Below, piece by piece: positions 49,013-60,389 of a stretch of 64,000 nt of DNA (the first letter of the stretch is position 1; each line of letters begins with the position of its first letter). The stretch covers positions 400,217 to 464,216 of the forward strand of contig JAIWNF010000045.1 in NCBI GenBank assembly GCA_025093555.1, given 5' to 3'. A program made the translations under genes and the position numbers. This DNA is from Circinella umbellata. Lineage: Eukaryota; Mucoromycota; Mucoromycetes; Mucorales; Lichtheimiaceae. Under the pieces are notes generated by a model. The model was not told the origin of the DNA, made no database searches, and was given only the letters and a program-made list of their open reading frames with translations.

Positions 49013-49238
49013 GTTTAAAAGTTTAAAAAAAGAAAGAAAGAAAAAGAAAAAGAAAACGAAACTTTATTTAAAAAACAAAAAAAAAGTATACAAAGTGATG
49101 ATGGGGAAAACAAACAATGAAAGCTAAATACATTTGGAATTAATACGTAAGGGGGAATGAAATATATTCACAAAAGAAAAATAAAGGGAATTGTATATAT
49201 ATAAAAAAGTGGGGGGGGGGTATTTTGACTCGTTAAAA

Positions 49239-50158
49239 TCATAAAAATGAAGAAGTAGCCGTTGTAATGATAGTAGATGTTGTAGTATCCTTATTATTAT
49301 TATTATTCTGATAAAGACTAACTTCTACTTCCTTATTATTATTATTAGTAAAAGAATAGGAATGATACATTTGTTCAAAAGAATCAATTAAAGTTTGTAA
49401 ACCTAAAAGATAGCCATGATCTGGATCTTCTGGATATTCGGGTGGCCAACTCATTTCATGTACTCTTGTTTGCATTTCTTTTAAAGTAACACAATGGGCA
49501 AAATCAATGATACGTAAATCAATTGGACAAGAAGGATTTAAACCATCATATATAATTAATAAACTAGATCCAAAAAATCGATAACCAGGTAAGGATCGAA
49601 TTAATAATGCTAAACGTCTTAATTTTTGTAATAATACTGGTATATGTTGAATTAATAATTGTTGACCATCGTGTAAATAATAATGTAATGTTTCATGAAA
49701 TTTGGTTGGTGTTAATTTTCGACCGATATATTTATCTTGTATATCATAAGCATGTTGATTTACTTTGTATACCTTTAATTATATTTAATTCTATTAGTTA
49801 AAAGAAGTATATTATTAAGAAAGATATAATATATCTCTTACCTGCATACCACACATACGCACACCTAAACTACGACTTGTTGAACGTTCACATTTTAATG
49901 TTTGACTTTTTCTTTTTTCACAAGAAGCATAAACACCATATTGTCTTGTCCCCATTTTTAAATCCAATACACACGGTTTTTTCATATTCACCGTTAAATC
50001 TTCAATAACGATAAATTCTTGATCAATTTCTTTGTTAAGATCTTGTAGATTATTATTATTATTTAATGCATCTTGAATTCGATTTAATACTATTTTTGTT
50101 CCTTGTTCCGGATCCATCGGAAAAGTCCGTCGATGTTCTACTTTTTCTTCTTCTTCTT

Positions 50159-50208
<50 letters not shown>

Positions 50209-50630
50209 TGTTCTTCTTCTTCTTCATTATTATTATTATTATCATTATAAAATAATTCCGAACTAGTAGGTAATAATGAATTTAATTTATATTCTTCAGT
50301 TCTTTTCGTTGTTGTTGTTGTTGCTGTAGTAGTAGTTGTATTACATCCATTTCGCATGGTTGATTTCTTATTTTCACACGATAAACGAATCATTCCAATA
50401 TAACGGGGAATAAATGGTAAGAATTGAGTATGATATTGTAAGTCTTCATAAAAGGATTGTTCTTTTGTTGCTGTAACATCTTTACAAATGGCACCATTCG
50501 AAGTTAATTTAAACATGGCAACATGACCTCCTACTTTATGTGTAAAAGGAATAAGTTTGAATGAATCATTTATTGTTTGTTGTTGTTGCTGTTGTTGTAA
50601 ACGACGTCGATATGAAAGTGTATTCACCAT
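49239..50630 (-). CDS. KCS1: Inositol hexakisphosphate kinase, Kcs1/IP6K-like (440 aa)
   Basis: Makes inositol pyrophosphates (IP7) from IP6, signals for phosphate, energy and phospholipid control. Two exons: 50630-49842 and 49772-49239. Family motifs: PFIPRYIG upstream, then [14 protein letters not shown] (from about residue 219, the P-x3-D-x-K-x-G substrate/ATP motif), SSLLIIYDG (about 332-340) and RIIDFAHC (about 350-355, metal-binding Asp). The domain order and the [27 protein letters not shown] stretch favour the IP6K branch over IPMK/Arg82. Yeast Kcs1 is over 1000 aa; this lacks the long N-terminal extension. Low-complexity inserts: Gln run near the start, a Ser16-type run coded by AGT repeats, and Asn/Thr runs at the C-terminus. 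Next gene upstream is the Opi1-like repressor. Confidence 0.9.
50160..50207. repeat. (ACT)n microsatellite coding a Ser run
   Basis: About 16 ACT units on the plus strand, read as AGT (Ser) in the IP6K gene. Likely length-variable between strains. Confidence 0.9.
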
Positions 50631-50684
50631 GGTTTTTTTTTTTACATAAAAAGGGGGAGGAAGGGAAGAAAAAGAAAGGAATAG

Positions 50685-50715
<31 letters not shown>

Positions 50716-51972
50716 TATGAAATTTTTCAATGACTTTTTATAGGAAAGAAGAATTTGGGGGGGTGGGAAAAGAAAGGGGGAAAAGGTTTTATATGTATTG
50801 AATTGTGTGTGTGAAATTTTATTTGTTAATATTATAGAAGGAAAGAGAAAGAACCCTTTTCTCTTCCCCCACCTTCTTTTTCCCTTAACAGCTTTTGATG
50901 CAACATGTTGAATGAATTCAATTTCATTGGCTCTCTTTTTCTTTTTTAACGTGTGGAAATCCCTCCTTTCAAAAAAAAAAAGCGATGTCTAAATAACAGA
51001 CTTCTCCCTCCCTCCCTCCCCCCTTTTTTTTCGGGTAATAATGTTTCAAATCATTTGTTATTGAAACATGTGCCTGAACTGAATTGTAAAAAAAAATGAT
51101 AATAATTGGTAAACTGGGCTTTTCCTGTCATTTTTCCCTCTCAAGTCAATAAGACCCAACGTGATTGTGGCGAAAAAAACTCAGTGGTTTAAACTTTTTC
51201 ATTATGAATAAACAAATAATATTTGCATAAAAACAATTGAATTTTTTTAAAAAAAGAACCCCGGATTGACTAAATAAAGAACGTGTCGTATGGGTTTAAG
51301 AATTCATTCGGATTGGATAACGTACTTCATCAATTATAATCGAATCATCCAATTGATTCAATTCCATAAACTTTTCAATAATTTGATACATAAAAGAAAT
51401 AAATAGATAAACTCCGAACAAAAACAAATAGAAACTTGTGAATATCCAATTGAATTATAGTAAGATATCAAATGTACCTTTTTTTTTTTTTTACTGCTCT
51501 AAATAACCTATCAAATAATTAATCCTTTTCCGTTATCAAAAGAAAAAGCAGAGATAGAAATCCCATTACACAAAAAAAGATTGCATTAAAATAGGTAAAT
51601 CTAGTTGGGGGGAGATGTTTATAGTCTGGGGGAGGGGGGAGAGAGGCAATTATTAACATTTTTGCTAAGCAAACATTTCTTGATAAGAAACATATATTCA
51701 ATTTTTAGATACATAATACACACGTGGATGGGTTTTTTACACGTGTAATTAGTTTTTGACTTTCTTTGATATTTTTTGTTATTTGTTATTTGTTTTGAAT
51801 GATTAATAATGATAATAATATTGAGAATTATATACGCATATATATATATATATATATTAAAAAAAAAAAAAAGAGGAAGAAGAAAAGATAATAATGATAA
51901 TAATAATAATAGTGAGAGTGGAAGGAAAGGAAAGGGGTATATTATATAATAATAAGTTCGTTTTTTTGGTTT
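50631..51972. other. Intergenic, promoter side of IP6K and 3' flank of OPI1
   Basis: Holds a 29-nt A run (50685-50713), G-runs near 50758-50766, CCCT repeats near 51009-51023 and a (TA)n run near 51838-51858. No gene seen. Confidence 0.5.
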
Positions 51973-52638
51973 CTATGGGTTGATATCCATCATCATAGGT
52001 GTAGGTGGAGGAGGTGAAGAAGTAGAAGAAGAAGGTTCTTGATAGTGTCTTGAATCATTGTGAGGAGTAGTAGTAGTAGTACTAGTACTAGTAACACCCA
52101 TTACACGTAATCGATCAAGCCATAAATCAGCACGATCAACAGTATCTGAAAAGACATCAGATACAGATTGTAACATTTCAATAGATTCACCACCAAAATT
52201 TAAAAGTTTGATAGAAGTTTCATGTAATTGAGGATCTTCCACTGAATTATTATTATTGTTGTTGTTGGTCATGGGTGATAAAGTTGTACTACTATTGGCT
52301 ACTTGCCATTTTTTAGGTAATTCTAAAATATAAGATCGTACAGTATTTTTGGCTTGTTCTGGTAAACTTGAACTTGCATATCGACTTACGATATCTACTA
52401 CTTTTCTTACAGTATCCACCATTTCTTTTTTAATAGATGCAACTGTCGCATCTGGATTTTCTTCTTGATGTAATAATTCTTTTGTTGATTTGTTGTTATT
52501 ATTATTACTATTATTATTATTATTATTGTTGTGAGTGGCAAGAGATACAAGATAACTTCGAAGTAATGCCATTTGACGTTCAATATGTTGCATTGCATAC
52601 TATAAGATAATACATATATTTTAATATACATTTATGAA

Positions 52639-52676
<38 letters not shown>

Positions 52677-53713
52677 TGAAAACTATTTTTTTTTACCTGT
52701 AACCAAGAAAGACAATAACGAAGACATTTCATACTTTCTTCACTAACAACGGCTGCTGTAGTACCAGCTGCAGAACTTGCGTGAAGAATAAGTTGTTGCC
52801 ATCTACTTGTTTGTAAATCTTTATTATTTTTATGATGTCGAACAGCAGGTGATTTATGTTTTAAAGTATAAGGACGATGAGGTGAAGTGGAACGAGAAGA
52901 AGGTCTTGATCGTATCGGGGTTGCTATATTTAGAAAATGAAAGGTTACACACACATGGAAAGACAAAAAAAAAATATATTATCTTATGATTTTAAACTTA
53001 CTACTATCATTTCTTCGATGTCTTAATGAATTACGTTCAGGATGGTCTGAAATAGATGTTTTTGCTAATATTTTAGCAGTAGCTAGTGTTGCATCCTCTT
53101 CATCTTCAACCTAGAATAAAATAATTATTAGAATTATTTTAATTTATTTATTCAATTAGATATATTAAACACTTACTTTAATAGAAGGACGTTTTGATGA
53201 TCCATAACGTTCATAAATAGGTGCAGTCAAAGATTCAACCATTTCTGCACCATATTTAACTGATTCTTTTGAAGTTTGAAATGCTTTCCATGCAGAATTT
53301 ACTAATGTATAGTCAGAAGATGCTATTCGTTGTTGTTGTTGTTGTTGTTGATCCTGTTGATCTTCATGTTCATTTATAGTTGTTGCTGCAGATGAATCAC
53401 TTGAAAATGAATAATATCGTAATGAAGGTGGTGAAGAAATAGGTGGTAATACAACTTTATCTAAGTTTTATTATTATTATTATTAGTATAAGTTATTATA
53501 ATATATAATAATAATAGGGAAAAAAAAACTTTTACCTTTATTATCAATACCACTACGTGCCATATCACCAAGAGCTTCAGCAGCTATTTGTACATCAGAA
53601 TCATGTGAATGAGTCATTTCTTTTTTTCTTTGTTGTTGTTGTTCGAAATTACATAATTGAGTTATAGACATGGGTGAAGTGGCATTTGGTTGTTGTTGTT
53701 GTTGTTGTGCCAT
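51973..53713 (-). CDS. OPI1: Opi1-like transcriptional repressor of phospholipid genes (474 aa)
   Basis: In yeast Opi1 senses phosphatidic acid at the ER and represses INO1 and other phospholipid genes when inositol is plentiful. Five exons: 53713-53536, 53460-53177, 53110-53002, 52923-52697, 52599-51973, in phase. Diagnostic parts: ALGDMAR near residue 40; SVKYGAEMVESL (about 128-139); and the block SRWQQLILHASSAAGTTAAVVSEESMKCLRYCLSWLQYAMQHIE (about 230-273), the best-conserved Opi1 region. AEMVESLTAPIYERYGSS and the Arg/Ser/Pro-rich linker also fit. Gln and Asn runs and a Pro/Ser C-terminus (TPMMMDINP) are low-complexity. I do not see a FFAT motif for ER docking. A 34-bp GA repeat lies in intron 4. 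Sits just upstream of the IP6K gene, same strand. Confidence 0.8.
52640..52673. repeat. (GA)n microsatellite in OPI1 intron 4
   Basis: About 17 AG units, read as CT on the gene strand just after the donor site. Confidence 0.9.
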
Positions 53714-56514
53714 GACGTAAAGAAGTATATACAAAGAGTTTTTCTCGTTTTCGTTTTGTTGAAAGTAGGTGGAACAAAGAAGAAAGAGAAAAGAGAAAAA
53801 GAAAAAAAAAAGAAGTATAATAATAATTTCATTTTTCACGTGTAATTTGCATAATCTAACTCAAACATCGGCTGCTTTTTTCTTTTTTTCACACATGCTT
53901 TTTTTTTTATCTTTTTTTCAGATCAGTTTTTGGATGGGGGATTGGAGTTTTACTTTTGTTCTTCTTTTTTTATTTTACTATTGAATTATAAGAATATATA
54001 CATAGACAATAAATTATTATATATTTATTTTATTTATTATTATCATAATGATAGTCTATCATACTATTTTATGATAAGAATAAATAAAAAAAGAAAGAAA
54101 AAATAATTCAACCCCAACCATATAAAAAATCTCTATTAAAGGTAATAATCCGTCTTTGCACATGAATTATTTAAAAAAAAAAAATGTCTGGGTTTTAGGA
54201 GTTTTTATTGTTTATAACGTCAACAAATTTATTAAAATAAGCATATGCTTATCCCTTTTCTTTCTTTTTTATATGTATAAAATAAGGGGGGGTACCGTGG
54301 AAGAAGGGAGGGATGAAATTAAGTAAAAAAAGTCATTAGAATGTACTCTATATTGAACCCCAAAAATAATAATATATATATATATATATATATTAGAGAA
54401 TAATTCTTTTGCTGTCAAATTAAAATAATCGTTGTTGATCTGTGTTAAAATTATATATAATTATATTAGAAATAAAGCTGTCTTATTACACAAACCATGT
54501 TTAACCGAAATGATATGTAATACGGAAGAACTTATAGGAAGACTCAACTCTTAGTTTTCTCACAATATATAATTTCTTTAATGATAGGGGATTTGAGGGG
54601 GGGTGAGGGGAGGGGAGGTAGCACACATCATGTTACATTTTTTTTACAGCTTAACATAATCTATCCCCAAATACTTTTTATTTCCTAATTCTTTGTTAAC
54701 AGTAAATAAAAAGTTTACTAATATTATAAACAAGGGTCTCTCCTGATTGTACAATAAGTAAACTCTGTTAACCCCATCCCCATCCATTTTATTTACTATC
54801 TATAATATACAGTATAGAACAAATTTCTTTACATATAATACGTAATAACTCAATATAAATATATATTACACATCATATGAAAAAAAAAAAGGGAATTGGT
54901 TTTTGCTTAAAAGTTAAGATAGAATGTTGTTCAGTTACCATAAGAATAAATTCATGAGAGTCCAAAAAAAAAAAAAATACGGAGAAAGTATTTACCAGCA
55001 ACCATGGTGTGTCCGTTGGTCCATATGGAATTGATATTTAAACTAATCATAATGTTAATATGGATAATATTATTGTACCGATTGAGCAATCAAGTAAGTA
55101 TCAAGTGAGAAAAAAAAATCCCAGGTAAACAACTGTTTAAATAATTTGTTCTATGATTCGTCACTAGCAATAAGACTTCTTGCTTAAGTGCCCAATAATC
55201 CATAGTCGGATAGTAGTAGTCTTATCACGATGTTTTTTTAGATCATTGAATTCTTGTTGTCTTAAGCAACAAATTATTTCTACTTCAAAAAAAAAATAGT
55301 TTATTATCTAATTTAATGACGTGTTTTGCTTCACAAATAAGAATAGATTGAATACGTTGTTACTTTTCTAGTCGTTGCATTCCCCGCCCCTCGGTCCTGA
55401 CAACAGTGTAGTTGCTAATGATCTATTATTTGTTTATCAAAAAAAAAAAAAAATGGTTGAAGCGGAATAATAATATCGATGATTTATTGTTACAAATAAT
55501 CAAAATCACGAGTTTTATGTAGCCAATTATATAATCACGGTTGACAAATGCACATCCATATTTATGTCCGTGTCGAAGACTTGGTCTTATTATATCATTT
55601 TTCAGAAATCTGATACTTTTTTTTTTTACCCATCGATTGTGTTCGAAATACGATAAGACAACTTTTTTTTGCAAACCAAATTTATCATATTGTGACAAAA
55701 GATTTAGTTGTAAAGCAAGGAATATCCATACGACTTTCTTTTTTTTTAATACACTTAAGCTTTCTGTTGAATTAAAATATGATAAAGCACAGAAAGAAAG
55801 AAAAAAAAACTCGAAACGATACTTACATGGATCAAAGAAAAAAAAAACATTGAACATATGTGGGGATACGTAATCAATGTATGTAAATGCGAATAAACCC
55901 CAATGATATCTAAAACCATTTTACCCTGCCACACCCCAATAAATAGCATTGCAGAAGAGAGTTTGGCTTCTTTTTTTTTTTACAGGTATCACCCAGGAAA
56001 CCCATTCAACTTTAAAGAAATATAGGTGTTACATACATTATCTGCTTATGACAAATATGTAAACCACCATTGATGCTTGGATACTGAAAAAATAAAAATG
56101 TTAAAGATCCCCAAGTGAAATATATATGTCCTTCAATGCTTATAGAATAAATTTCAATATCTCCCTCCTATTTTTATTAGAATCTCGATGCACTCTCATT
56201 TGATTTTAAACAATTATTTTATTTTATTAAAATGTAATATTGATTGGCGTAAAAAACTCAACCTGACGTTATCCTCTCCAACAAATTAAAAAAAAAAAAG
56301 AGTTATATTATTTAACCCCTCTTGTCAGTGGGTAATGTGACATTTATCAAGCCTGAGAAAAAAGATAAATTAATACTTTTATATCTGTTATTACCAATTT
56401 TTCTGTTTTCCAATTCGTTTCAAAACTTACTGTCCACGACACATGAATAAAATAAAGCTTCCATTTTTTGAAAGAATCCAATGAGGCATAATTATATCTG
56501 TCCCGCGATAGTTT
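53714..56514. other. Long non-coding stretch
   Basis: 2.8 kb with the OPI1 promoter at its left end. I see only homopolymer-rich chance ORFs (for example both strands of 55426-55873, driven by A8-A13 runs). Hairpin TGATAGTCTATCATAC..ATGATA near 54050. No supportable gene. Confidence 0.5.
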
Positions 56515-56924
56515 TTAACAAGGAAACAGTAGTTTCGGACATTCACTTTCTTTTTTCGTTGTATCATCACAACGATTCAAAGTTTCAAAAGCAAACACCA
56601 GCTTCCTATTTCCACCCCCCCCGTCTTCTTGACTAAGGCATCGAAAGAATCGTGTCATTTTTATAATACAAACAAACCGTTCATCAATGTTTCCGGAATG
56701 GCTTAAATCAGCTCCTGCTTGTTGATAGATATCACGAATTCTATAAAACAAAAAATTTCATCATGTCAAAACGAATTTCAAATAACTTCATAAATAAATG
56801 TAATGATTGACACTTACACGGAAATAAGAATGTCGGAAAGAAAATCTAATCTATCAGTACATCCTGTACCTATGGTGGTGCATCTAGTAATACTTCTTGC
56901 TGCTTTTAACATATTCGATTCGCT
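56515..56924 (-). CDS. Unidentified gene, last two exons
   Basis: Exon 56924-56818 (SESNMLKAARSITRCTTIGTGCTDRLDFLSDILISV) joins exon 56740-56515 (IRDIYQQAGADLSHSG..ECPKLLFPC) through a clean GTAAGTG..TTTATAG intron in phase; about 111 aa. The first exon follows a TACTAG acceptor. A likely upstream exon at about 57095-56985 (MNKKLYDDLCMTMKSDIKRKEFLMKSSNRWDNVFDF) has a GTAAGT donor, but its phase misses by one base, so either the acceptor differs or there is an indel. Mixed helical, Cys-containing, soluble. I do not recognise it. Confidence 0.45.
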
Positions 56925-57216
56925 CTAGTATACATAAGCATGTGCTAAATTAGGGACTGACATGTATCTATTATTATTTGTACTATTTACTTACTGAAAT
57001 CAAAAACATTGTCCCACCTGTTCGAGCTTTTCATCAAAAATTCTTTTCGTTTAATATCACTTTTCATAGTCATACAAAGATCGTCGTAGAGTTTTTTATT
57101 CATATTTTTACGCGACCTTATACCCTCCCCGCATATGATTATTCCATGTTTTTCGGCACTATTCTCTCTGTGTTAGTAAACGCTTGATAATTTTGATAAT
57201 TATAAATAAAAATAAT

Positions 57217-57812
57217 AACGCGTTACGTGAATTACTTCGCTTGGCCGGTATCAATGATGTGGATTTAGATGGATTAGAATTTGGATCAGCTTATGTTCGT
57301 ATCTTTGATACATTAGAAATACCTGACAACACAACGGCTTTATTACTGGTATCGTTATTGGTAACATTGTTAAATTCTGCAGAAAACGAGTCAGAACGAT
57401 TATTCTTGTATAGTTTCTTGGCTGAAGCTGCCGTATCTATACCTGAAGTCTTTGCATTAGTGTAAGTGATATATATATATATATATGCATAATTGGCTAT
57501 TGATAAATAAGTAAAATAACTAATAATATTAATAATAACAATTTTAACAGGTATGAGAGTTTACTTCCAAAAATGAATCAAATCGTTATGAGTGGACAAA
57601 ATTATGCAGTAATTGATGCAGTCAAGAATATTTTAATGACAGCTTGTTCTGAATCAGCATTTAATTATTCTCCCAATCGACAAAGTCAAAAAGCATATCT
57701 TGATAAACTTGGATTTTCAGCACTTGGAGATCCTACTTTTGGTGCTGCTAAATCTAATATAGCAATGAGTGCACAATTAGCAAGCAAATTATTAGAAAGA
57801 ATTACAGAATAA
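57217..57812 (+). CDS. Unidentified helical protein, start uncertain
   Basis: Two exons: up to 57461, and 57551-57812 (GTAAGTG..AACAG, in phase). From NNNALRELLRLAGIND.. the protein is strongly alpha-helical (YVRIFDTLEIPDNTTALLLVSLLVTLLNSAENESERLFLYSFLAEAAVSIPEVFALVYESLLPKMNQIV) and ends KLLERITE. The open frame has no ATG in its first codons (it opens with TTG at 57184), so the true start must lie in an upstream exon I did not find. Repeat-like helices could be an armadillo/HEAT-type fold, but this is only a guess from pattern. Divergent to the gene at 56515. Confidence 0.45.
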
Positions 57813-57997
57813 GATCTCCCTCACCCCTCACTCCTCCCTCTTCTTTTTATTTTTTATTTTCTTTTATATATTATTATTATTATTAATTGATTTTGTTTAT
57901 TATTATTCTCTCTCTCTCTCTCTCTCTCTCCCACATTACTTCTCTTCACAAAAAAAAAGAATGAATATCACATTACGCATACGCATACAGTCCATTA

Positions 57998-58841
57998 CAG
58001 GGGGTCCCCGTTAATTTCATATTCGTTAATTTTCACACCTCAATAACTTCACAAAAAATCAAGGAATGGTAAAAATAACATAAGAAAATTTTCACATCCC
58101 CTTAATTTCATTTTCACAGCACTTAGCGGCATTGAATTCTTAACGGGTATGTAAATCAAAAAAAAAATTATGTGATAAATATAAGGATTGTAATTAAATT
58201 AGTATATAGGATGGGTTACTTTTTTAATACGCCATTTGCATGTTTTTTTAAGAGTTTATTCAATGTTTATTCTCTTCTTGTTTTTCTCGCTTTAAGCCTT
58301 TAGATATCGTACTAATATCAGGTGCCTTAAACAACTTGAATTCATTTTTAGCCCATAATGCTAGTGATCGGTTTGTCATGGTTCGCGGGTTAAGTCTTTT
58401 TTTTCTCAGCCAGAATACTATACTGTTTAGCTGTCAAGCCGACGATAGATTTGGTTACTGTCATTTTGTTTTAGTATATATAGAGCAGAGATATAGAAAG
58501 ATGGAAAAAAAAATGAAACAATGGAATAATATAATAGATAAATTATCTCTGCATCTCTTGGGGACTATATATAGCTTTTATTTTTTCAAAAAAAGTCATA
58601 GATATGCTCAATAAAAAAAGAAATAGTTCCAAAAATGCATTAAGAGCGATCATATAGAAATAAGTTATTAATTAATACGTATTTTGATACATTTAAAGAT
58701 ACTGTATACAGTAGTAAGCTGAAGTATTCAATATATGCACATTCTTGGAAAAGAATTTCATAGTATCCGTTAATTTTCACACCCCTTTATTTTCACAAAA
58801 AAATTGGGAAATGGCCCTATGAAATTAACGGGGACCCTCTG
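57998..58841 (-). mobile_element. pogo/Tigger-like DNA transposon relic, 844 bp
   Basis: Ends are inverted repeats: CAGGGGGTCCCCGTTAATTT at the left and CAGAGGGTCCCCGTTAATTT read inward from the right (23 of 24 match when extended to CATA). TA flanks both ends (57996-57997, 58842-58843), the target duplication of this superfamily. On the minus strand a short frame starts near 58477 (MTVTKSIVGLTAKQYSILAEKK), shifts one base in an A run at about 58404-58397, then reads LALWAKNEFKLFKAPDISTISKGLKREK to a stop near 58265. That is the CENP-B-type helix-turn-helix start of a pogo transposase. The DDE part is deleted. Subterminal CGTTAATTTTCACACC occurs directly at both ends (58024-58039, 58768-58783). 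Confidence 0.8.
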
Positions 58842-58843
58842 TA

Positions 58844-59776
58844 TCTAAAAACCCTCTCAATTTTATCTTTTATTTTTCTTTTAAAACATTATATATAAAA
58901 AGTTGACAACAAAAACAAAACAAAAAAAGTGTCAATAATATCATTGTTATAATTATTGGAAAATACCATGCGTACTTTGTTATCCCTTTTCTGTTATATA
59001 ATGAAATGTATTTTTATAATCACGTATAACGAATATGTTAGTTCGAGATAAACTTAGAATCGAGGTGCGTAATAATTGAACTAAATGCTACCTAGACTAC
59101 ATTTACTGGGTGGGGATGAGCTGGCTATAGTTTATTACATTGAACTCTTTTTTCAAATAAGACACTTTATCTTATTTTTTTAAAAAAATATTATCAATAT
59201 ATACTACGTATCATGAATTTTAGGTTTCATTTACGTTATATTAAAAATAGATAATATATTTGTTATCAAGCTTGGTATACCTGTACGTATATAAGTTTTT
59301 TTTTTATCATCAGTTCCATAACACATCGTCGGCCAGGCGAGCAAATAAAGAAAATAATTAATATGGTGCATTTCACTTGTAATTGCCAATAATTTCCTTT
59401 AATTTCTAGAGGCTTCAGCTTCACACTAAATCAATATTTTCTAGATCCACACTTTAAGTATTATTTTTAAGCTTATTATAAACAGTTATTAAAGTTTAGA
59501 AAGTTGTAAAAATGTTTTAAAAAAAAGCTAAAGCTTGTCAAAGTTGGTTGCTCATAGCCATTTTGGCTGGGCAAGAGACAAAATTGAAAGATGAAAACTG
59601 GCTCGGGTAATATAAGTGGGGCCAAAACAAAAAAAAAAAAAATTGCCCGAAGCGAAGCTGAAGGTAAATGATGAGTAGGATTGATTTAAGTAATGATATG
59701 TAATATTTTGAAGAAAATTAAAAAGATAAAGATAAATAGCTAAGGAGAAAGGATGGCTTATATAGTAACGTAATAG
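58844..59776. other. Non-coding stretch
   Basis: AT-rich, no gene seen between the pogo relic and the 3' end of the exonuclease-DDE element. Confidence 0.4.
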
Positions 59777-60389
59777 CTAGTTATTTCTGTTCCATTGAGG
59801 ACACTTTTTTTTCCCTGTTTTGCCCTTATATGTTACACTTCTACAGATCGTGCAAGATTTAGCTTTTTGTAAAGGTGGAAGGTCCACTGTAGTGAATACT
59901 GTTGGGCGAGAAAGAAGGCGAGGGGATTGTGTATTATTCTGTTCAACGTTGTTAGATACTGGCGAGGAAGAAGAAGAAAATGATGATGACGATGCATCAT
60001 TGCTTTGCTGATAATTATCATTATTTCTAGTACATATAGGATTTCTTGGTATAGCCACTGGTAGAATTATAGGTGTATGCTTTTGTATAGTGGGTGTATA
60101 ATACGGAAATGTAATTTTGTGAGCTCTTATAATATCATTGCTATCTAAACGAGGTATTTTCAGCGCTGCAGGTGATTTTGTATCTGGGATGTGACGTTTT
60201 CGAGTTAATGAACAAAGATCTTTCTGCAGAGATTCAAGTGACTCTTTATAATTTTGCTTTGTTTTACTAATATTTTGAAAGTCTTTCCAGACGTTATAAT
60301 AGCTTTGCAGATGCTCCGGTGTTTTGTAAAAGAAGTTTTTGCCATCGACAAATGTGGACCAAAGGGGACAAGTCGGAATTGATCCAATT

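Noticed and set aside
50066..50266. Rightward ORF rich in Tyr and Leu
   Set aside because: Antisense reading of the Ser and Glu repeat runs in the IP6K gene.
52640..52673. GA repeat considered as a regulatory GAGA tract
   Set aside because: It lies inside OPI1 intron 4 and is a plain microsatellite; no reason to claim function.
55426..55873. Overlapping ORFs of 143 aa (-) and 110 aa (+)
   Set aside because: Both are built on A/T homopolymer runs (Phe/Lys strings) with no splice or domain support.
58336..58614. 92-aa rightward ORF inside the pogo relic
   Set aside because: The opposite strand carries the recognisable HTH remnant; this frame has no protein-like features.
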